Below the pieces are notes generated by a model. It did not search any database, was not told the origin of the DNA, and worked only from the letters and a program-made list of their open reading frames with translations. This document shows positions 48,001 through 60,241 of a DNA stretch of 64,000 nt, in pieces. The stretch's first letter is position 1. Each line of letters opens with the position of its first letter. The DNA comes from Rotaria socialis (lineage: Eukaryota; Rotifera; Eurotatoria; Philodinida; Philodinidae): assembly GCA_905331475.1 (NCBI GenBank), contig CAJNYU010002807.1, forward strand, positions 186,001 to 250,000, in the 5' to 3' direction. The translations under genes and the position numbers were made by a program.

Positions 48001-50468
48001 ATAATACAGTTTGATTTGTAGTGTCTCAGTTTTTTCAATGAACACGTTTTCAATATCACATGATTATTGTTATCTTCTTCTTCTTCTTCTTATCATTGAT
48101 TGTTATGAATCTTCTTAGTTGAATAATCTTAGAATAGAGCTGGAATACATATATGCATATTTTTTCTTTTTGAAACTCAATATAATGTTTTAATGAAAAA
48201 TTTCGATTAGGATTTTATTTTATATCTAGTCCTATCTATGAAAATCAACTAATCGAGAATAAATATTTTCTTATCACAAGTGAAAAATTGAAAACATTTA
48301 ATTATATACTATGATATTGCAAAAATTAATATTAATAAGCTTATTTATGTATTTAAGAATTTAGAAAAATATGTTATAGTTGAATTTTTTTCAATCACGA
48401 TTTCATCCTTGAATCATAGAATCTCCATAGTTTAATGATATCATTATGAAATGAATTGCAGAAAAGAAAGTTTATTTATTATCTCCTCTATTGTATAATA
48501 TTCAGTTTAGGATTGAACTGTTGAAACGATTTTTACGTAAAAGTTTTTTGTTTCACCTATGGCAATATAGAAAACGAGAGGAATTTCTATAATATAAAGA
48601 CATTTTACTAAGCGTCTATTCAAATATTGATTTGTTCATTATGATAAATTCTAAAGTAAAATTTTGATTTTTCTATAGGTCAAAAGATGAACAACAAATG
48701 GAATATAATTTGAATGTTCTTAATATTCGAACACAGCAAGGTTCATTGAAAAAGAATATTTTTACAAAATATTTTCTTTATTCGTTTTACTTTTTCTATA
48801 ACAGAAGTTAATCAAAGACATCACAAAGGAAAACCAAGTCAAAAACGTCTTGTATTTCCAACTTCTATAATAACAAGTTCTAATGTACATTCTACTCATA
48901 ATCGAATTATGAAACAACAAGGCAGACCAATTCCAAGTGTATTTCTGACACAAGATCCAGTGAGAAATATTTTTGGTTTATTTCGTTTTGTTTTGTTTTT
49001 ATATAATAATTAATAAAATGTGTTTAGGATGAATATAATTATTCAACGTCTATTTATCATCAAGCAAGACAAGATACAGATATTCAACGTGCATTTAAAG
49101 GATTTGTTGTTGAAAATATTCAAAAAAAATTATCTCCTGATGAAAGAATGAAACGTGAAGAACAACAAAAAGCTGCAATTACAATTCAAAGGTTCATTTT
49201 GAAGAAAAAAATTATTTTCTTTAGTAATTTAATTTTGTTTTTAATTTTAATTTTAATTTTAATTAGAGCATATCGAGAACATTTAGAAAGACGGATAAAA
49301 ATTGAAAAGCGTCGTCCATCAGCAAGTAAACGACGTGAAGAAGAACGCCATCATCGAAGAATTCTTTCAGCTAAACGAGCCCAACATATTGAACAAAAAT
49401 TAATTGAACAAACAAGGTGACATGAAATTCAATTTATTTTTTTTATTTTTGCTGCTTTATATTTAGAATTCGAGATGAAAATAAAGAATATAAAAAAATG
49501 ATTGAGGATACAGGACCATCTCTTCGAATATTTGCGTAAATTATTTTTTATTATTTAATAAACTTTGTCAGATAAAAAAAGGAAATTTTTATTTTCAGAA
49601 ATTTTAATGAAATTGATGTTAAATTTTCTGCAGCAACACTTAATCGAGCTGCAATATGTATTCAACGATGGTGGAGAGGATTTCTTGTTAGACATACATG
49701 GCATTGTTTGAAAGAAGAGGTAGACTTTAATTTTAGCTGACTTTTTCTTTTCTGAAAACAATATCTTCATATTGATTAAATCAAGGTTGCTCATTTTGGT
49801 TTAACATGGTTTGAATTTTCTTCTCGTTATCGACAAGTTATTAAACGTATTCAAAAAATGCGCCAATCAGAAAATCAACAATTCCTATTTAACATTAATC
49901 AAGCTAAAGATTTTCTTACTGCTGAAAAAAGTCTGTTTTCTATTTGCTAACGCTATTTTTAATTGATTATATTATTTTTTGTTTTCTTCTAAATAGAATT
50001 AACAACCATTTATAAAAAACTTTCATTTAATGATAAATTAGATCGAAATGAATTAGAAAAATTCTTTGAATGTTGTGATTTATCGGCAACGTCTTATGAA
50101 ATTGATGAAGCTTTAGAAAGTGTTCTTCAACGTAAATTTCTTCAACCATTTATTTATTTAATAATAATTAAATTATTTTCTAGATTATTCACAAAATAAA
50201 AATGATTCATTCACAAAAGAAATTATTTTTGATGTTATTTATTATATTTATCCGCCGAAAGCAACTGGCCTTGAAACATCGAGAAAATCAACTTGGATTC
50301 GACCGATTATTGATGATGAAGATGAAACTGCGATTCAAGGTAGATTGAAAAGAAATTTTATTTGTTTACTATAAAAAATTTTCTATGCATATATTCTCCT
50401 TTTAAGGTACACGTTTCTTAGAACCAATCGATATGAATATTGTTTATAAATTTCTAGAAAAACAATAA
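45086..50468 (+). CDS. IQ-motif protein, 1098 aa, 20 exons
   Basis: Twenty exons: 45086-45506, 45574-45694, 45789-45888, 46008-46120, 46179-46382, 46436-46574, 46632-46766, 46832-46889, 46949-47390, 47451-47795, 48679-48740, 48805-48959, 49028-49191, 49267-49416, 49467-49535, 49599-49719, 49786-49930, 49997-50131, 50184-50339 and 50407-50468. All phases agree. The N-terminal two thirds is polar and disordered. Calmodulin-binding IQ-like segments follow: IQRAFKGFVVENIQKK, AAITIQRAYREHLERR, and the clearest, AAICIQRWWRGFLVRH. A basic coiled coil lies between them. The C-terminal ~150 residues (LDRNELEKFFECCD) look like degenerate EF-hands, followed by KATGLETSRKSTWIRP. I cannot assign a name; cilium- or cytoskeleton-linked IQ proteins have this layout. 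Confidence 0.8.
47796..48678 (+). other. Long intron (883 bp) of the IQ-motif gene
   Basis: Runs from CA|GTAAGA to TATAG|GTC. AT-rich, with a short CTT run near 48075-48090; no coding or element recognised. Confidence 0.75.
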
Positions 50469-52381
50469 TTATTTTATATATATATATATTCATATATTTC
50501 TTGTAAACATTTTGTTTTTCAATTTTTTATTTTATAAGACTTATTCTTTAAGTGAATTTATATCCTTTTTTAAATTTAATATCTTTAAATCAGTTTGTTT
50601 TTTTGTATTTTGTATTTTGAATAAAAATAAAAGAAATCCCAAATTTATTACTTTGATGCCTTCTTTGTAAATATTCAGTTAAATTAAGATTATATTATTT
50701 AGAGTTCTGCCATGGAAAGGATTGAACTGAGAATAGTTATTGTCCTATATAAAATTTATATTGAATGTTAATAAAAAAAGATTAAATTCATCTATAACAA
50801 TAAGTTCAGATATTGTATTAATTTGTTTTTCAGAAAAGAAAACTGGACTTTTAACGTATATAGTTTTCATTGCCTATATTCAAAAGTTTAAAATAAACTT
50901 TTGACAAAATTAAAAACAAAGTTCCTTGTGATATTGTCCAACATAAACATTAAATTGACAGGCAATACTTATTTCTTTGATATTATTGATGGTGAATGAA
51001 AAATATTTTATTGAATCAAAATAAATTTTTATTTTCTAATTTCAACAGTCACAGACTTTTAGTTACATAATGTATTTAAAGTTTTAGTTCATTTCGAGCG
51101 AGAAAAATTTAGCCATTCGATTTTTTTATGATGGTGACGAAAATATAAAAGTGACAAATCAATATTTATCTATATAGTGTGTTTGGAAAATAAGTTGAAT
51201 AAAATCTTGCCTATTTTAAAGACAAACATGCTTCCACTAGAAAAATCTACTGGTTAGATTTGAGAAGCAACAAATTAAAAAGTAGTTTGCTTATCAAATG
51301 AAAATTTATACTAAAATCTATCCGTGAACGTAAGTATCATTAGCGTTGCCTAAAATTTTCAAATCTATTCAAGATTAGTCAATCACTTTTATCTTAAAGC
51401 TCAACATTATTGCATTTCTAATACAAATTTCATGAGAAATAATCAAGTTATAGATCGGATTTTCATACGGTTGATAATTTTTTATGAATTATTTGCGACG
51501 CTTGTAAATTTCTAACAATAAAGTTATATATCTAGAAAATTGTTGGACTGAGAATGAGATTATAATTAATTGGTTTATATTTTAGACGAAAAGAAAACAC
51601 TGTAGAATATCTTTCATGCTTAAATTTACCAAAAGATAGAATAGGAATATTATCATGTGTGCATACCACTCATTATTATCGTGTAAATATTCTCAATAAC
51701 TTTTGATTTTTAGAAGTTACATAATGAAAATAGGTCAGAAATATCTTTATAGAGAAATACTAATTGAACTTGTTTGCTGATAAAAATTAATCGCACTTTA
51801 AACAATTCAATATGAATACTCAATGTAATATTAACTATTAGGATTTAGAACACACTGATAAATGGTTCATTTTTCGATGAATCGTTCCATCTTTCACATA
51901 AATAATTACTTTCTTAATAAATAATATTCATAATCTATCGAGTCTTTTTTTTTCAAATTTCATATGAAATTTGAAAATTCTTATAAGCAGTCGATTTTCG
52001 GTGATGAATCGTCTCATCGTGATCGTATATATATATATAATAATATCGACAATATTTATGTCCTAATGAATATTATTCATCTATTTCTTTAATAAAATCG
52101 CTGATACATACTAGCACGACATTTTTTTTCTGTGCATTCTAATTGATGTTATTTTGTGTATCTTGATCAACGATGTATAACTCGAACATAGATAAAAATC
52201 TGTAATGAAAACGAGCGAAAAACAAAGTTTAGTCTAGTATGTCAAATATACAAATGAATAATAAGATTGAAAAATAAAATATGTCGTCCATAGAAAGGTG
52301 AATGTCAATTTTTTCTCTATTACTTTGATAATTATTTTCCATTTGATAAATAATGAGACGATAATTTCACTATTTTAAATC
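50469..52381. other. Intergenic, AT-rich, with TA-rich runs
   Basis: TA runs occur at about 50476-50490 and 52025-52040. No gene supported on either strand. The last ~200 bp are the upstream region of the PKC gene. Confidence 0.55.
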
Positions 52382-55300
52382 ATGTCTCAAAATACACATC
52401 CATTTTTACGCGTCGAAATATTAAAATGCAATGTAGGTAATAGTAAGCAAACTGTAGATTTAAGTAAATTAAAAACTGAAATTGAAATAATAGAAAAGCG
52501 TGATTCAACAAAAACATGTATGCTTAAGAATTACTGATATTATATATTCAAATAGAGACATAGATATCTTTCGATTACTTTTTAGCACGAATAAAAAAGC
52601 CAATCTATAATGAAGACAATCAGTCTATTCGATTTGATGTTGGCGTATTCATTAATATTGAACGACAAGTTTTTATTAGAATATCTTATCATGATACTAT
52701 ATATATGTTTGAATCCAGTATAAAATCTCTTCAAAAATTAGCAGATGGATTTCGACATCAGGTATTTCGTTGTCTTATTATCATTAATTTCAAAGCCGAT
52801 TTGCTTTTCTTTTTTGTCATATAGCTAGTTTTTGCACCAAAAGCTCATGTAGAAGTGACTATTGAATATAAAGGTTAGCTTATTTCAAATTTTATTTGTT
52901 ATTTGTATTTTAACTATTGTTTTTTATGCAATTAGATCCATCTTCTATAAAAGACTATGCATTGCAAATAAAACTACATGGTCAACGTTATGCTGAACGT
53001 TATCAAACTGTTTATAAACATTTTGGTCATAAATTTGTTGCAAAAGTATTTAAAACACCAACATTTTGTTCGATCTGTGGTGATCTTCTCTGGTATAAAA
53101 AATTCGAAATTATTAATTATACATAGATTTTCTTGTTTTCAAGGGGCTTTGCTTATAAAGGTTTTCAATGTCAACGATGTGATTGTGTTGTACATAAAGA
53201 TTGCTATGAACGTTGTAAACATCCTTGTACAGGCAAAAAATATGATGATGTAAGTTTTTCCTTTTTATGATTAAATTTAAAAATTTCTAAATAAAATGAG
53301 ATTCATATTTATTAATATTTGTCATGAGGCAACAAACAAATTATTGCAACTTTGATTATCGTTTCTATTTAGTCTAGCGCGATAAAACCTCATCATTTTG
53401 AACATCAACAATTTTCTTTACAAAAACTTTTTTGCGATCATGATGGAAGTTTCATAAGACCAGGGCATTCATATAAATGCACACGTAATTCAATTGATAT
53501 TGATTCTCAAATATTGTTGAAAATAAAATCATTTTAGACTGCTCAATCGTTGTACATCGACGATGTCGATCAAAACTCGGAGATTATTGTGGATATCAAG
53601 GAAATAGTTCAAAACTTTATGAAACATGGAAAAATAATGTATTGTTATTGGCATGAAAAAAATCTTTTGTTTCTATTCAATTTTTTCTTTAGAATAAATC
53701 AGATGCAGATTATAACTATCAATATAATGGTGGTTTATGTGAAATTTATTCGAGTTTAGATACATTTCAGCGGTCAACTGATGTACAGGAAGTAATCGAA
53801 CGAATGACAAGAATTTCTCGACCAAATATAACTTCAGGTTTTGACATGAAAGAAATTCAACTTTTACAAACATTAGGCGTTGGAATGTCCGGATCGGTTC
53901 GTCAATATATTTTTTTTCTACACATTTTGTTTTCTAGGAGAATAAAAATCAATTTAATGTAAATTCTGACAAAGTCGAAGGTACATTAACCTCGAGGAAT
54001 AGACACATTTCACTGAGAAAAATATCAAAACAAACATAATTAAAGAGGTCGTAGGCAAATACTTACGACTAGGGGTGTCAATTTACAGTTTATTTTATTT
54101 TAATTTAACTTTATGAAAAGTTAATTTAATTTTAAATTAAATTCTATCAAGTTAAATTAAATTTTTGAAAATTTTTTTCTTGATTTAATAAATTTTTTTA
54201 AATTTAAATTTTAAATTTAATACACTGTTTGGATGGATAACAATCAAGTCAAAAACTATTTTTATCTGCTAGTTTTCAAAATTTAACTAATTTGAATTTC
54301 AAACAATTTAATTTAAATTTAGTTAAATTTAAATGATACAAAATTTAAAATTTAATTAATTCTTAGAATTTCTTGAATTTAAATTTATTTTAAATTTAAG
54401 TTTTCATTTAAAAAAAATTTAATTTATTTTAAATTTAAATTTTTGAAAATTTATTTCCCGATTTAATAAATTTTTTTAAATTTAAATGTGACACCCCTAC
54501 TTACGACGAACAATGTGATCCGAATGCGTTTTTCTTTTGATATTAAATGAATCTTTTAAAGCATTTAGGAAACGAGAAATATTCCAATTAGTTTCTGTTA
54601 TTTATCGAGATTTGTGTTTGCAGCTTAATTTTTAGCAATAGATCTTAGCATTCAACTTAAATCTGAAGACAAGAGTTTTTCACTTTTGTTTTTGCCAGGA
54701 ATTCTGAAGAAAAACTACATGAGAAAAATTTGTAGATTTTCAGTTAGTTATAGGTCTCAATCATAAAAGCAAAATTTTTCATTGAATCAAATTTTCCAAC
54801 TATTTTCTTCTATGAAAAATAGAGATCACAAGAAAAAAAACATTATCCAAATAATCTCGCTGTCACAATTTTTTGTATATTCTGACAAAAAGTAACGCGA
54901 GTCTTCATATTTTCGAATAGAAAAATAAATATATAACTTTTTCAACAGTTTTTGTTATAAGCACAGTTAAATCTTCAGTGAGATGAAATCTACTTTTATT
55001 CGACGAAGAAAAAGAGTAGTCAAGTATAAGTGTTGATTCAAATCAATACCACCAACTGTTAATTTTGATCTTTTTAAGTAAAAACATTCAATTTTTTCAT
55101 TTCTTAACACTTAAATTTAATTATTAATTCTTGCATTGGGCCCCGTAGAATAAGAGTACTTCGAAGAAGAATCTTCGCTAATACTTTGGTTTTTCGATTC
55201 TTCGAGCACAAAATGAATACGTATAGTTATAGTTATAGTTATCATCAATATATTTCGCAGTAGCAAGAAAATTAATAATATGAATACATCTTTGAAAAAT

Positions 55301-56601
55301 CTGTACCTCTAAAAAACGGTTCAATAACTAACTAAACAAACTCTTTTAATGAGTGCTATAATTCATAAGTCAGAAAATTTAAAATACGTCGTCCTCAGTA
55401 TTATTAACACAATTGAGATTCTATGAATTGGTTTTTGAATATTAAATTTATTTATTTTTCTAATCGTGAAACTGTAATTCAATGCATTATAGGTTTATTT
55501 AGTAAAACGTGGTGACTCTTATTATGCAATGAAAACTCTTCATAAAAACACGGTATTAGAAGGACAAAATCTTGAATATATTCAGTCCGAACGAGATATT
55601 CTTATTAAATGTCAATCAAATCCATTTTTAGTTCAACTCTTTTATGCATTTCAAAATGCTGAACGGCTTTTTTTCTTAATGGAAGTTGCTAGGGCTGGAA
55701 CATTGTTTAATATTCTTGAATACCAAGCACCTAGACCATTTAAACAAGAACGAATTATTTTTTATACCGGTGAAATAACATGCGCACTTATGTTTCTTCA
55801 TTCAAAACGAATTGTATGCATTTTAAATCTTTTAAAAAATATCATTGAAAATTTATTTACATAGGTTTATCGGGATCTAAAACCTGAAAATATATTTCTC
55901 TTCGAAGATGGACACATTAAACTAGGAGATTTTGGTTTATCGAAACAAAATATTGATACAAATCATAAAACACAAACAATCTGTGGCACAGCTGAATACA
56001 TCGCTTATGAAATTTATCATCAAGATCCATATGATGAAAATGTTGATTGGTGGTCATTAGGCATTATCATTTTTGAATTATGTACTTTTAAAACACCATT
56101 CTATGCCAATAATAGTACAGATATTACAAATAATGTTCTTTCAAATCAAGTTATTTATCCAGAAACCATATCAAAACGAACTAAACAAATTATTTCTGGT
56201 TTACTTGAACGCGACCCAAAACGAAGATTAGGAAATGTTAATTCTCCACAAGGATTACTGAAAGATCAACCATTTTTTCAGTAGAAAATATTTTTATTAT
56301 TTCTATATTCATCATTTATTGAAATAATATTTTAGAGAACCATATACACTCTATGCAATTGAACACCGTCGTGTTCCTCCACCTTGGGTTCCCACTGTAT
56401 GTACTATAATAAAAAAAGAAAAATAGATAAAATTTGAAAGATCTTATTTTCTTCTAGTCATTGCTATCGTTTAAACCGAAAACTAAAGTTCCACAATTAT
56501 CTGAACTCGACCAAAAAGATGCTGTTTTATTGTTATCAATACCAGAAAATACTTTTCGTAATTTTTCTTTTACCAGTCCTAACCTTGTTACTTCTTTTTA
56601 G
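52382..56601 (+). CDS. Novel-type protein kinase C (delta-like) with atypical C1B and APE motifs
   Basis: Twelve exons: 52382-52517, 52586-52761, 52825-52873, 52936-53092, 53144-53249, 53373-53484, 53538-53638, 53693-53896, 55493-55813, 55865-56280, 56336-56396 and 56458-56601, giving 660 aa. Residues 1-120 are a C2-like domain opening HPFLRVEIL, as in PKC-delta. C1A (152-201) has the exact HC3-type spacing. C1B (216-263) has Asp232 in place of the second zinc Cys and a shorter loop. The kinase has GVGMSGSV (341-348), K361, YRDLKPEN with D458 and DFG at 476-478. The activation segment TICGTAEYIAYE (492-503) has AYE where APE is usual. The hydrophobic motif FRNFSF closes the protein. The family phosphorylates Ser/Thr in response to diacylglycerol; substitutions may weaken lipid control or folding. 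Confidence 0.9.
54062..54507. mobile_element. hAT-type MITE with perfect 8-bp target duplication
   Basis: The element spans 54070-54499 (430 bp). It begins TAGGGGTGTCA and ends TGACACCCCTA, a perfect 11-bp inverted repeat of the type seen in hAT elements. It is flanked by identical 8-bp direct repeats, CTTACGAC, at 54062-54069 and 54500-54507; 8 bp is the hAT duplication size. The interior is almost entirely A/T, made of AATTTAAATTTAA-like palindromes, with no open frame. It lies in the 1.6-kb intron (53897-55492) of the PKC gene. Confidence 0.9.
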
Positions 56602-57420
56602 GACCTTTTTTTTAATGTAAAGCATTTCGTCTTCTATTTAAATAAGAATTTATTCGATGGGCAATTATTCGATTGAATTAAAATTTAATTTCATATTTAA
56701 TAAACTTTAAATCGATTGGCAAGTTCAAAATTTTTCAAATAAATTGCTATTCAAATATTGTCAGTTGAAATATAAACGGACAACCGAAAAAGAAAAACTA
56801 AGAAATTTTTCTAGGAATAGATTTACTTTTAGATTAATTTTCATTTAAATGAAAAACAAATATTCTAATCCTTCTCCACATGAGAAAGTGAGATTCTCTC
56901 AAATATGAGAGAGAACAGCTAGATTTACTCCTCATTTTGATCAATCATTTTCGAATTGATAGTATATAGTCCGTTCACCCTTTATATCTGCACTCGAATT
57001 AGATAATCTTGCATCTACACTCTTTTCTCTATAAGAGTTATAGAAGTGTAGCAATAATGTCTCAATTTATCTATTTCTTTTTCTTGTTGTTAACAGGGGC
57101 GTGCCTCGACTTTGTAAGTTATAAAAAACGTTATCTATCTTTTTCCTGCTGGCCAACAGTTGGTGCGTTGCTCGGCAAATTTTTTCTTTTACTGTCAGGT
57201 TGTTTCGGCATAGATACGGTTATTTTTATTTATTTTCGAACTGTAAATAACTGTTTAAGTCTTATTATATTAACTAAACAGTTCATTTGTTTTAGCATTC
57301 CCTGCGTACCAACAAGTCGAATTCATTTCGCTTGTATTGAGTAAGAAATTACGTAAAAGAAGAAAGAAAGACTCATAAGAGAGTCAATCGACTTCAATTT
57401 TCCAACCCATTTTCGTCACT
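56602..57420. other. Intergenic with an unassigned hydrophobic ORF
   Basis: An open plus-strand frame from the ATG at 57057 to 57344 begins MSQFIYFFFLLLTGAC, like a signal peptide, with a possible donor GTAAGT soon after (57113). No downstream exon could be linked, and the frame after that is rich in F, I and C as expected from T-rich DNA. I do not call a gene here. Confidence 0.35.
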
Positions 57421-57939
57421 ATGGATGAAATCAAACAAATACTAGAACATGCATTTGATAATATCGATCCAACACATGATCAAATGATACGACATTTACA
57501 TCGAGCTAACCAAATTGCAAAACGTGCATTACAATTTGGTCATCATCCATTTGGTTGCATACTTGTTGGACCAGATAATGAAGTCATATTGATCGATCAA
57601 GGTAATGTCGATGTCGTTAATCATGCTGAATCAATGCTTGCACGAGTAGCTTACACAAATTTTTCTTCAGAATATCTCTGGAGATGTACACTTTATACGA
57701 CCTTTGAACCCTGTGTGATGTGTGCAGGTACATTATATTGGGCTAATATTGGTCGTCTCGTATTTGGTGCAACAGAAAAACGATTATTAGAGCTTACTGG
57801 AAATAGCGAGACAAATCCGACACTAGACATTCCTTGCCGTTATGTATTCGAACATGGCCAGAAAAATATTAAAGTATGGGGCCCATTTCCTGAAGTTGAA
57901 AAAGAATTCATTGAATTACATAAAGGATTTTGGAAATAA
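57421..57939 (+). CDS. Intronless nucleoside deaminase (CDA-fold)
   Basis: 172 aa, single exon, ATG at 57421. The zinc and catalytic motifs of the cytidine-deaminase superfamily are intact: HAE in VNHAESML (H ligand and catalytic Glu) and PCxxC in FEPCVMCAG. HHPFGCILV opens the domain. The C-terminal part, TLYWANIGRLVFGATE, then NPTLDIPCRYVFEHGQ and a final FW, resembles bacterial and fungal guanine/nucleoside deaminases more than animal tRNA adenosine deaminases. It probably deaminates a free base or nucleoside in the cytosol; the exact substrate is unknown. Lack of introns and the family resemblance make it a candidate for horizontal acquisition. Confidence 0.88.
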   Translation: MDEIKQILEHAFDNIDPTHDQMIRHLHRANQIAKRALQFGHHPFGCILVGPDNEVILIDQGNVDVVNHAESMLARVAYTNFSSEYLWRCTLYTTFEPCVMCAGTLYWANIGRLVFGATEKRLLELTGNSETNPTLDIPCRYVFEHGQKNIKVWGPFPEVEKEFIELHKGFWK

Positions 57940-60241
57940 AGGCTTAGTTGCATTTTTCGCATAATTGAATTATCAGTAAATCACCAGAAAAGAATACAAA
58001 GAATTTTTTGTCACGAATAATCTTTTACTGATGAAAAATACTTTCGGATGCCCTTTTTTTGTTTCTTAATGAAAATTTTTAATAGTTTCAAGGAGGCTTA
58101 TGTGCTAAATTCCTCTGATCGATTTTTACGAATAATATCAGATGATGTTTTTCATCTACTTCGAATATGCTGACAAACATAATAATAATGTGAAATAATT
58201 AGATAAATTATTAAATAATATAATAGTTGAATAAATATTAAATCAATAATTTATTGCCTTGATTATTCAGACAGTCATGATCTATTAGTCTATCTCAAGT
58301 AAGTGACATTTTTCATTTATTCATTCAAAACAAATCCAAATTCTTTTCTATATATTTATTTATTTTTTCTAAGATCAGTTGTTCGATGAACTCTGAGTTA
58401 AATTTTATCGTTGTATTGAGCTTTTCATTTTTTTTCTGATAAAAATATTGCCATATAAGTATTACCTTCAAATAGACGGATAGTAAAACAAATGATTTAC
58501 ATTGAAGAAGAAAATATAAAACAGGTGCATTTTTTTCAATTTTACTTCGATGAAAAAGAATTTTTTGCATACGATCGAATGTAGTAGGATGGAATGACTT
58601 GTTGACATTCTTGTGGAGCTCTACGTACTCCTGTCCATAAAAAGCAATCATTTAATATACAACGAAGTAAATTATTTTGTGGAAATCATACATATGTTCG
58701 AAGAAAATGCCAAGAGAAAGTATTACAATGAGATTTTTTGCAGCTTTCCATTTCCTTCCTTCTATGATAGACATTAAGGAGTTTTAAAACGTGCTAACTA
58801 GAAACAAGACTAATGAGGTTGTTCTTCCTTCTTTTTCTTGCAATAGAAACTATACGAAAAAGTCAAGGTCTCCTTCCGAGCAGCGAACAAGAAAGAGGGC
58901 CTATCTTTTCGTCCCCTACCAAAACAGAAGGTCAGTAAAATTAATACATGACGAGAGTTGTATCAATGGAATTCATCACTTTAACGTTAGATTAAAGTAT
59001 TTTTATGTTTCTAAGAAATGATTATTGTCATGTTTATCAATGCGTTAGTTAAAAGGATAATGATGAACCAAAGAGTTATAGCTACACATAATAGACGTCA
59101 GTGTAAAAACCTTTTTCAAGTCCCTTCAATAGTCTTTTGACTGATTTAATCGAATTTTGCTAGGCACACTGGTGTCTTTGTTCAGCATATCTTAACAAAC
59201 AGAAAAGTTCCAAATGCAAATTATATAATAATGAAATAATAAATCGATATGTTGTATTGAAAAATAATTATCTATGTTGAATATGAATACTACCATTCAA
59301 TGAGAATCTCTAAATGTTGCATGCCGATGACAAGTTCATGTGCGAAGTTTAAGAATAGTATTCATTCAGGAAACAATGCTCCTGGAAAGTCAATTTTGAG
59401 GTAAAAAAAGTAATAGAACATAACCGATTAATCCATAGCATAGTTGAAAATAGAAAGCTTGATTAAGATCTTCTATGCTACGCGGAGAATCGTTGGAATC
59501 ACGAGAGATTTAATTAAATTAATAAGTTTAAATATATATAAAAATAAAATTATTTCTTTTATCCACTTGAGAAGTTTTTCCAAAAGTCATTATTGTCTAT
59601 AGGATACGTCTATCACAACAAAAAGTATATCGATAGAGATAACTGTTGTATTATCAATTCTTTCTCAGTTAGTATCATTGTAGTAATGAAGTGAATCATT
59701 TTTATTTAGTTACATTAAACAACAATTTTTGTTTCAAACAATTTACTTCTCTTTTTATGAATTATTTTGAAATGTATTGTCATCGATAATGGTGAAAACA
59801 ATTGAACGATATGTTGAGATTCGAAAATAATTTTAATTGAGACGCATCAAAATGAAGAACTACCATTGAGTTGGTTGTAATTACTAAGGTATAATAAATT
59901 TTATTTAGTCAAATTACGTAATACTCTTACGTAAGATTCGATAAAAAATATTTTTAATTGAGATGTAATGTCAAAAAGAAACCAAGTGATACAAAATAAA
60001 TAAATAATTATTATTTCATTGATAAATATGTATAGTTAAAATATTATTACAGATTATAGGAAAAACAAGAACAAGAACATTTAAGAAAATCTTCGCAAAA
60101 ACTACTGTATTCTTTTTTCAAAGATTCCAAAAGCCACTTTGAAACTGACTCGCTTACAACACCATCTCAGTTGAAAATTGATTGGAATATTTTCGATAAA
60201 AATTTTTGAAGAAACCATCCATAAGTTCAATTCAATAAGTT
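57940..60241. other. Intergenic, one small hypothetical ORF inside
   Basis: Apart from the frame at 58325-58651 (listed separately) nothing coding is recognised. A short frame at 58791-59021 is basic and serine-rich (KKSRSPSEQRTRKR) but has no support. Confidence 0.4.
58325..58651 (-). CDS. Hypothetical small protein, up to 108 aa
   Basis: An uninterrupted frame from ATG at 58651 with mixed, protein-like composition (YGQEYVELHKNVNKSFHPTT). A 30-bp in-frame stretch at about 58440-58469 has GT...AG ends and could be a very short intron, giving about 98 aa. It contains no recognised domain and no signal peptide. It may be a real small gene or a remnant. Confidence 0.35.
   Translation of the reverse strand: MIAFYGQEYVELHKNVNKSFHPTTFDRMQKILFHRSKIEKNAPVLYFLLQCKSFVLLSVYLKVILIWQYFYQKKNEKLNTTIKFNSEFIEQLILEKINKYIEKNLDLF

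Noticed and set aside
57009-57344. 111-codon hydrophobic frame before the deaminase
   Set aside because: Only the first 16 residues after ATG 57057 look meaningful (signal-peptide-like) and no second exon could be found.
58791-59021. Basic 76-codon frame
   Set aside because: No recognisable domain, no neighbouring exons and a start that follows no particular context.
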